Source of the DNA: Burkholderiales bacterium C2
GTDB lineage: Bacteria; Pseudomonadota; Gammaproteobacteria; Burkholderiales; Burkholderiaceae_C
Direction of reading: 5' to 3'
Assembly (NCBI GenBank): GCA_005503085.1
Contig: SCOI01000006.1
Span: 228,997-292,996, forward strand
Length of the DNA: 64,000 nt
In this document: piece after piece, positions 63,639 through 64,000 of the stretch
Layout of the letters: each line of letters starts with the position of its first letter
How positions within the stretch are numbered: position 1 is the first letter of the stretch
Notes under the pieces: model-generated
Told to the model about the DNA's origin: nothing
The model's database searches: none
The model's input: only the letters and a program-made list of their open reading frames with translations
Translations under genes and position numbers: made by a program

Positions 63639-63994
63639 GTCTTGGCCCCTTGAGTGGCGGCATTTGGGCATGCAGTCAAGCCGTCATCCAATGTGCCGTG
63701 GACGCCTCGTCGACCGCTCTTGCACAGCAGGCACAGCCACCGATCTTTCGTTTGCGATCTTTCTTGCTTGGGCCCTTGGGCGGTGGCTGTCATAGCGTCA
63801 AGCATTCGCTGTGGTAGCCCGTCCAGACCATCGGCCCGAAGCAAGACCTTGACGGCTGCAACGTGCTGCTCCTCGGTGATCTTTGCTGCTGCTGGCTGGG
63901 CAACTGCAATGGCCGCGCGCTCCACAGCTGCTCTGGCGAAAGCCAGCCACTTGTGACGGTACTCAGGCCATTCAGACCAGCTGCTGAACCCCAT
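63635..63994 (-). CDS. Hypothetical protein of the element (start may lie outside window)
   Basis: At least 119 residues in the minus-strand operon that ends in the integrase. The last third has cysteines in WLCLLCKSGRRG and DGLTACPNAA, a possible zinc site. The middle is helical (EEQHVAAVKVLLRADGLDGL). An ATG lies 6 nt from the window edge, so the true start may be further right. Function unknown. Confidence 0.55.
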   Translation of the reverse strand: MGFSSWSEWPEYRHKWLAFARAAVERAAIAVAQPAAAKITEEQHVAAVKVLLRADGLDGLPQRMLDAMTATAQGPKQERSQTKDRWLCLLCKSGRRGVHGTLDDGLTACPNAATQGAKT

Positions 63995-64000
63995 CTCTTC

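Overview
The window is bacterial chromosome of high GC content (roughly two-thirds G+C by eye). Gene content and order point to a betaproteobacterium of the order Burkholderiales, probably near the Rubrivivax/Leptothrix/Roseateles group. The evidence is rpsP-rimM-trmD-rplS, glnD-mnmH beside map and uppP, EF-P with an arginine at position 32 next to its EarP rhamnosyltransferase, a pcm-rhodanese-tolC string, uvrC-(lipoprotein)-pgsA, and HU-tRNA-Val-ppiD-tRNA-His. The group is an inference; no rRNA is present to confirm it.

Layout. 1-6.2 kb: end of a phosphate transporter, a TM2 protein and an acetyltransferase, then the ribosomal-protein/tRNA-modification block, a NUDIX hydrolase and a CbiB-like protein. 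6.2-16.6 kb: Tim44-like protein, a chemoreceptor with its own sigma-28 promoter, a tight minus-strand run (phosphatase, pseudouridine synthase, methyltransferase, SDR), a TPR protein, a thioesterase, a cation/proton antiporter, a BON lipoprotein and a cysteine-repeat periplasmic protein. 16.7-24.2 kb: arsenic resistance in two transcription units, arsR-arsC-arsC-aqpS-arsH-arsO and then marR-(arsN-like acetyltransferase fused to a flavoprotein)-MFS. Neither unit carries ArsB or Acr3. 24.4-25.8 kb: three small unknown genes. 25.8-30.5 kb: a Fur-box-preceded iron-uptake operon (TonB receptor, DUF3649, PepSY, DUF3325). 30.6-32.8 kb: a small SOS-box gene, decayed phage-like fragments, a lower-GC orphan gene and tRNA-Ala(CGC). 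32.9-41 kb: hydrolase, membrane proteins, mnmH, glnD, map, uppP. 41-48.5 kb: TetR-controlled RND pump, then pcm, rhodanese and tolC. 48.5-54 kb: two Lrp-type regulators, an EamA exporter, yaaA, a 2OG-Fe(II) oxygenase and an acetolactate synthase large subunit. 54-61.7 kb: efp, earP, uvrC, a TonB-C-like lipoprotein, pgsA, HU, tRNA-Val, ppiD. 61.8-64 kb: tRNA-His followed by the integrase end of an integrated element that runs off the right edge.

How the parts work together. The first arsenic unit would reduce arsenate (two ArsC), let arsenite leave through an aquaglyceroporin-type channel and oxidise organoarsenicals (ArsH, ArsO). The second looks built for a modified or organic arsenical: acetylation, redox chemistry and efflux by an MFS carrier under a cysteine-bearing MarR regulator. 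The RND pump, its adaptor and TetR regulator form one overlapping operon with a clear operator; tolC lies two genes further on. EF-P and EarP form a modification pair.

The items most worth follow-up are the acetyltransferase-flavoprotein fusion, the SOS-controlled 95-residue protein, an 81-nt palindromic repeat inserted in frame in the RND permease gene, the chain of four 4-nt gene overlaps leading to the integrase with a 23-bp palindrome beside tRNA-His, and the orphan gene next to tRNA-Ala.
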